Positions 56,116 to 64,000 of a stretch of 64,000 nucleotides of DNA are shown piece after piece; positions within the stretch are counted from its first letter, which is position 1, and each line of letters begins with the position of its first letter. Position numbers and translations under genes: made by a program. Source of the stretch: Methylobacterium radiotolerans JCM 2831 (GTDB lineage: Bacteria > Pseudomonadota > Alphaproteobacteria > Rhizobiales > Beijerinckiaceae); the NCBI RefSeq assembly GCF_000019725.1, contig NC_010505.1, forward strand, positions 372,001 through 436,000, given 5' to 3'. A model generated the notes under the pieces. That model was not told the origin of the DNA. It saw only the letters and a list, made by a program, of their open reading frames with translations, and made no database searches.

Positions 56116-58521
56116 CTACGAGGCGCGGGCCAGCGACAGGACCGGGCGCGCGTCGGCGGTCGGGCTCCCGTCCGGATCGCTGGCGCTCACGCTCGGCGGC
56201 GGCGCAGCACCCTCGATGCGCGCGATGAGTGCCGCGACCTCGTGGACCGGGCGCGCCGGGCTGTAGAGGAAGCCCTGCGCGATGTCGCAGCGCTTGTCCC
56301 GCAGGACGTCCAGTTGCTGCCGGGTCTCCACGCCCTCCACCGTGACGCTCATCGATAGGGCCCGCGCCATTCGGGCGATGGCCTCGACCACGGCGACCTT
56401 CTCGGGGCGGCCCTGCAGATCGCGCACGAAGGAGCGGTCGACCTTCACCTTGTCGAACGGGAATTCGGTCAGGTAGCTCAGGCTCGAGTAGCCCGTGCCG
56501 AAGTCGTCCAGCGCGATGCGCACGCCCGTCGCGCGCAGGCGCTTCAGGTTTTCCAGAACCTCCGGACCGTGGTCGAGCAGCACCGACTCGGTGATCTCGA
56601 TCTCGAGCCGATCTGGCGCGAGGCCGGTCTCGCGGAGAACGGCCGCGACCTCGGCGTGGAAGCCCGGCATCCGCACGTGGATGGAGGAGATGTTCACCGC
56701 GATCTTCAGGTCGGACCACGTGCGGGCGTCGGTGCAGGCGCGGCGCAGGGCCCAGCGGCCGATCTCGACGATGAAGCCGGTCGTCTCGGCGATGGGGATG
56801 ATCTCCCCCGGCGAGACCCAGCCGTACCCGGGCTTGTTCCACCGCAGCAGCGCCTCGAAACCGGCGACACGACCGCTCCGCATGTCCACCAGGGGCTGGT
56901 AGTGCAGCTCCATCTCGCCCGCCGCGAGGGCCGCGCGCATGTCCAGGTCGAACTGCCGCTGGCGGACGACCCGCTCCTCCAGCGACGGATCGAAGGTCCG
57001 CCAGCAGCCCTTGCCGTCCGCCTTGGCGGCGTAGAGGGCGAGGTCGGCGCGCATGAGCAGGCTGGCAGGCTCGACCGCGTCGTCCGGCATGTAGGCGATG
57101 CCGACGCTGACACCGACCTCCAGCCGGGCCTCGTCGATCTGGAACGGGCGGCGCAGCTCGGCCACCACGCGGGCGGCGAGGGCCTCGGCCGCGGGCCGAC
57201 CGAGGTCGCGGACGACCATCGCGAACTCGTCGCCGCCGAGGCGGAACAGGCTGTGCGGTTCACCGATGGCGAGCAGGCGTGCAGTGACCGCGCGCAGCAA
57301 TCGGTCGCCGACGAGGTGGCCGCGACTGTCGTTGACCGCCTTGAAGCCGTCGAGGTCGAGATAGAACAGCGCACTCGGTCTCTCCGCCGTGCGGACCGCG
57401 CGGCAGAGCGTCCCCAGCGCGTCCTGGAAACCGCTGCGGTTCGGCAGTCCGGTCAGGCTGTCGTGACCCGCCAGGAAGGCGATGCGGGCTTGCGCCTCCC
57501 GGCTCTCGGTGGTGTCCGAGCCCACGCCGCGGTAGCCCGTGAACGCTCCCTGTGCGTCGAAGACGGGCTTGCCGTTGAGCGTGATCCAGCGCGTGCCGAC
57601 CGCGGTACGGAGCCGGATGGTGCGATCGCGGAAAGGCGCGCGCGCCGCGATCGCCGCGGCGACGGCCTGGGCATCCGCGCCGTCGCCGTCCGGGTCGGCG
57701 AACGCGCGCAGGAGCTCGGACAACGTCCGGTGGCGCAGCCCGGCGACCTCGACGCCGAGTAGGGCGGCGACAGCGGCGCGGGCCTGCCGAAGGCGCCCGA
57801 CCGTGTCGGTTTCCCAGAGCCAGTCGCTCGTGCCCTCGGCGAAATCCTTGAGGAGGAACCCGATGGTCTCGCTCTGCGCCTGCACCATGACGCGGTCGCA
57901 GAGACGCTGGTAGGAGTGCCGGCACATCCGACGCGCGCTCACGAAGACGAAGGCCGCGTACAGCGACAGCAGCACGGCGACGTACTCGCCGACCGGGCTC
58001 TCGCAACCGGCGAGCCCGACGAAGATGCCGGCCACCACCGGCGCCACGGCCAGGAGCGACAGGGAGAAGATCGGGCCCGCCACGTAGGCGTGCGAGATCA
58101 GGGCGGCGCAGACGGCCCCGACCACGATCCGGTAGGCATTGTCGACCGAGGGCAGCAGGATCGCCGGCATGCTGGCCCAGGCGAGACCGCGGCCGAGCGC
58201 GAGGCCGTGAAGGACAGCGAAGGCCTCCCGGGCGATCGATCGGTCGCCGAGGCGGCCGCGATAGCGTCGCATCGCGATCATAGCCACCGCGCACAGCGCC
58301 GTCACCGCCACCGCGAGACCGGACAGGTAAGCGTGCGAGACGATGCCCCAAAAGATGGCGGCCAGCGCGAGCACGACGGCGGCCTGCGTCACCGCCGAGT
58401 AACGGCCGAGTTGCAGCGTCTCGGCGAGCATCGTGGCGCGCATCGCCTCACGCAGGCGCGCGTCCTCGTCGGGCAGGTGCGCCGCGTCGTCGACGCCCAT
58501 CGGCAGGATGATCTCACTCAT
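56116..58521 (-). CDS. GGDEF-EAL bifunctional c-di-GMP enzyme with membrane sensor
   Basis: An 801-residue protein. Residues 30-200 carry several hydrophobic helices (membrane sensor), then a PAS-like domain (about 225-330), GGDEF (LGGDEFAMVV at about 427) and EAL (FEALLRW at about 555). Both catalytic sites look intact: GGDEF, and for EAL the metal/acid residues in EITESVLLD, DDFGTGYSSL, KVDRSF and TVEGVETRQQL. An RxxD inhibitory site before GGDEF is not seen. So it may both make and break c-di-GMP. It lies beside MCP genes and a BgsA-like synthase is elsewhere in the window. Confidence 0.9.
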   Translation of the reverse strand: MSEIILPMGVDDAAHLPDEDARLREAMRATMLAETLQLGRYSAVTQAAVVLALAAIFWGIVSHAYLSGLAVAVTALCAVAMIAMRRYRGRLGDRSIAREAFAVLHGLALGRGLAWASMPAILLPSVDNAYRIVVGAVCAALISHAYVAGPIFSLSLLAVAPVVAGIFVGLAGCESPVGEYVAVLLSLYAAFVFVSARRMCRHSYQRLCDRVMVQAQSETIGFLLKDFAEGTSDWLWETDTVGRLRQARAAVAALLGVEVAGLRHRTLSELLRAFADPDGDGADAQAVAAAIAARAPFRDRTIRLRTAVGTRWITLNGKPVFDAQGAFTGYRGVGSDTTESREAQARIAFLAGHDSLTGLPNRSGFQDALGTLCRAVRTAERPSALFYLDLDGFKAVNDSRGHLVGDRLLRAVTARLLAIGEPHSLFRLGGDEFAMVVRDLGRPAAEALAARVVAELRRPFQIDEARLEVGVSVGIAYMPDDAVEPASLLMRADLALYAAKADGKGCWRTFDPSLEERVVRQRQFDLDMRAALAAGEMELHYQPLVDMRSGRVAGFEALLRWNKPGYGWVSPGEIIPIAETTGFIVEIGRWALRRACTDARTWSDLKIAVNISSIHVRMPGFHAEVAAVLRETGLAPDRLEIEITESVLLDHGPEVLENLKRLRATGVRIALDDFGTGYSSLSYLTEFPFDKVKVDRSFVRDLQGRPEKVAVVEAIARMARALSMSVTVEGVETRQQLDVLRDKRCDIAQGFLYSPARPVHEVAALIARIEGAAPPPSVSASDPDGSPTADARPVLSLARAS

Positions 58522-59080
58522 GGCCGCGCCCGTTCGAGGACGTCGAAGCGTCGGCGGCGATCACCCTGCCGCGGAGGTCGAACTGGATCGACGTCGGTGC
58601 ACTGTCGAGGGTGCACGACTTCGCCCGGCATTCGGCATTCGGCATTCGGCAGCGACATTCAGGTACCCAGCAGGAGACGTCTCGCTGCGTCTCCAGTGCG
58701 AGGATGACCGCTTCGGACTGCCAGAGTCTCAAGCCGATCGCCGGAATTCCTGTTCAATCGCGCTCGAGGGAATCGAATTTCCTGTCATTCCACCGGAGAC
58801 ATCCGAAGCTTCGAGCGTAGTGAGATTATTTATTCCATTCTTCGGCATATACATCGGGCTCGCCCGATAGATAACCCATCGCATTCTGGTATCAATCGAT
58901 CGCCAAGAAGGAATCCGCCGCAGGATTCCTTTCCCAATCAATTTTTGGCCTGCACGACACTGACATTCGCCATCTAATGTCAGTCAATATGGATCAAATG
59001 CTGTCTTCTTAACGCTTTCACGGCCACGCTTATGCCATTCCGCATCTCAGCTCTGGAGCACTGGCAATCGGGGTGAGGCG
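58522..59080. other. Divergent intergenic region with a tandem heptamer
   Basis: About 560 bases with no credible gene. At 58627-58647 the heptamer GGCATTC is repeated three times head to tail. From 58800 to 59030 the sequence is AT-rich and probably holds promoters for the GGDEF-EAL gene and the rightward PAS-HTH gene. Confidence 0.5.
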
Positions 59081-60178
59081 ATGCCGACACGTGCATTGAT
59101 GCGTCCGCAGGCGAAGACCGAGATCGGCGCCGCCCCGCGCGGCTTCTCCTCGCGCCACTACTTGAAGCTAATCGAGGATACGGGAAAAATCGGCTTCTGG
59201 TCGGCGGACCTGCGCTCCGAGCGACTGGACGCGTCGCCGGGCCTCTACCGGATTCTGGGCCTCGACCCGACCACGGAGATGACCTTCGGCTTCGGGCTCG
59301 ACATGATCCACCCGGAGGATCAGGCCGCGCACGGTGACCAGATCGCCGTGCTACGCTCCGGCCAGCCGGTCAGTCGCGAGTTCCGCATCATCCGGCCGGA
59401 CCGGACCCAGCGCTGGCTCCTGCACCACGCCGAGGTCATGCTCGGCTCGGACGGGCGCCCGAGCCAGGGCATGGGCGTCGTGTTCGACGTCACGGCGCAG
59501 CACGAGACCATGAACGCGCTCATGCAGCGGCATGATCGCCTGAACGCGCTGATCGCCGCGACGGCAGCGGTCTTCTGGGTCAACAAGGCGAACGGCGAGC
59601 CGAGCGAGATGCCGCAGTGGATGGCCCTGACCGGTCAGTCTCACGCGCAGATGCAGGGTCTGGGCTGGCTCGACGCCGTCCACCCGGACGACCGCTCCCG
59701 CACGCTCGCGGCCTGGACCACGGCGGTGGAGCACACGGCGCCCTACAACACGGACTATCGCGTCCTGTGCGCGGACGGGATTTACCGGTGGTTCAACGCG
59801 CGCGGCGCGCCGGTGCTGAACAAGGACGGCTCCGTCCGCGAATGGGTCGGAGTCTGCTTAAATGTTCCGGGACGGACCCGCTACGGGGCCCCGCCGCCCG
59901 AGGCGGTCCCGCCGCCGGGGACCGCGCAGGGTTCGGTCGCCGACGAGACCCTGATCCCGAGCCAGATCCGTTCGGCCCGCGCAATCACCGGCCTCTCGAA
60001 GGATGAGCTTGCCGCGCGGGCCAACGTCTCGGTCTCGACCCTCAACCGGCTGGAGGATCCGACCTCGGCGGTCCGGCCGCGCTGGGACACCCTGCTCGCC
60101 GTGCGTCGTGCTCTGGAAGAGGCGGGCGTCGAATTCATCTTCGAGGCAGGCAAAAAGCCCGGCGTGCGCGAGGCGTGA
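59081..60178 (+). CDS. PAS-PAS protein with C-terminal XRE-type HTH
   Basis: A 365-residue cytosolic protein. Two PAS domains (about 20-145 with IGFWSADLRSERLDASPGLYRILGLD, and 150-270 with WMALTGQSHAQMQGLGWLDAVHPDD) precede a short linker and a C-terminal Cro/CI-like HTH (about 295-350: IRSARAITGLSKDELAARANVSVSTLNRLED). The second PAS is of the PAS_3 type that often binds small ligands or flavin. A PAS pair fused directly to an XRE HTH would be a one-component regulator, coupling a sensed signal to DNA binding. The promoter of its own gene may be its target (inference). Confidence 0.82.
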   Translation: MPTRALMRPQAKTEIGAAPRGFSSRHYLKLIEDTGKIGFWSADLRSERLDASPGLYRILGLDPTTEMTFGFGLDMIHPEDQAAHGDQIAVLRSGQPVSREFRIIRPDRTQRWLLHHAEVMLGSDGRPSQGMGVVFDVTAQHETMNALMQRHDRLNALIAATAAVFWVNKANGEPSEMPQWMALTGQSHAQMQGLGWLDAVHPDDRSRTLAAWTTAVEHTAPYNTDYRVLCADGIYRWFNARGAPVLNKDGSVREWVGVCLNVPGRTRYGAPPPEAVPPPGTAQGSVADETLIPSQIRSARAITGLSKDELAARANVSVSTLNRLEDPTSAVRPRWDTLLAVRRALEEAGVEFIFEAGKKPGVREA

Positions 60179-60219
60179 CTGCACTTGAGGCCGCCTGACC
60201 ATCCGGTGCATTCGGCACC

Positions 60220-63804
<3,585 letters not shown>

Positions 63805-63813
63805 CGCCGCCGC

Positions 63814-64000
63814 TCAATCCGTCGAGCCGATAAGGCTGCGCAGCAGGATGGCCTTCAGGCCGAAGCTGCCCGCGGTCGCAACACTCTCACCCGCCGCCAC
63901 GCCTCGGCGCACCTCCACCCAGTCGGTGCGCTGGATGCCCAGCGTCAGGGCCCGCCGCTCGAACCTGTCCGGGGCCGTGCGCACGAAGGCGATGGGGCCG
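63814..64000 (-). CDS. RND efflux periplasmic adaptor (CusB/CzcB-like), C-terminal end only
   Basis: The complement strand encodes the last 61 residues of a protein cut off by the window edge, ending in VRRGVAAGESVATAGSFGLKAILLRSLIGSTD-stop. This is the typical C-terminal end of HlyD-like adaptors of heavy-metal RND pumps (GVxxGExVVxxGSFxLK). It lies 9 bases upstream of the pump gene, so the two form an operon (adaptor, then pump); the outer-membrane channel gene would lie further out of view. Confidence 0.75.
   Translation of the reverse strand, partial: GPIAFVRTAPDRFERRALTLGIQRTDWVEVRRGVAAGESVATAGSFGLKAILLRSLIGSTD

Overview
The window looks like chromosomal DNA of a high-GC alphaproteobacterium of the Methylobacterium/Methylorubrum type (Hyphomicrobiales). 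This rests on the very GC-rich coding sequence, the gene families present (PmtA-type phosphatidylcholine synthesis, several MCPs, an alphaproteobacterial CheZ, DUF6894, HWE histidine kinase, a DctA/DctB/DctD cluster, an S. meliloti BgsBA-like glucan synthase pair) and the insertion-sequence types. The genus is inferred from gene content, not from a database comparison.

From 1 to about 34 kb the sequence is ordinary, well-kept chromosome: an MCP (1-2.6 kb); a lipid-head-group cluster of psd, a class III aminotransferase, an Mpo1-like membrane protein and pmtA (2.6-6.7 kb); cell-wall enzymes (MltB-like transglycosylase, Tlde1/DUF2778-like protein; 7.4-9.5 kb); a lipocalin-like protein and malate:quinone oxidoreductase with a Tat-like leader (9.7-12.5 kb); a DUF3750 protein, a CitG-like protein, and a divergent glycosyltransferase/methyltransferase pair (12.6-16.7 kb); a fused CoA-transferase with an extra C-terminal domain (16.8-18.8 kb); an amino-acid/amine ABC transporter plus FAD oxidase under a divergent XRE-cupin regulator with paired operators (19.9-24.2 kb); three Tad-type pilus/TadG proteins (24.2-26.8 kb); CheZ and a response-regulator/HD-GYP protein (27.2-28.8 kb); and dctA with divergent dctBD and a sigma-54 promoter (29-33.8 kb).

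From about 34.2 to 51 kb the sequence turns into a decaying accessory region. It starts near a tRNA-like 3' fragment (34.3 kb) and holds a broken GGDEF gene and IS630 remnant, an intact BgsB/BgsA-like beta-glucan synthase operon (36.3-39.5 kb), a degraded phage terminase, an IS5-family element with a complete IS3-family element inserted in it (TSD GAT), a frameshifted SF2 helicase of the kind found in defence loci, a frameshifted acyl-CoA ligase, and small ORFs. Inside this region is a compact, apparently intact three-gene exosortase cassette (48.5-50.2 kb): a small Gly/Asn/Ser-rich substrate, the exosortase, and an accessory membrane protein. This is my best candidate for an under-described system.

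From about 51.9 to 60.2 kb there is a signalling block: a cytoplasmic PAS-MCP, a membrane MCP, a GGDEF-EAL protein and a PAS-HTH protein. The window ends in a heavy-metal RND efflux operon (60.7-64 kb). Its CzcA/CusA gene carries a frameshift and has its 3' end replaced by an internally deleted copy of the same IS3-family element seen at 41.7 kb.
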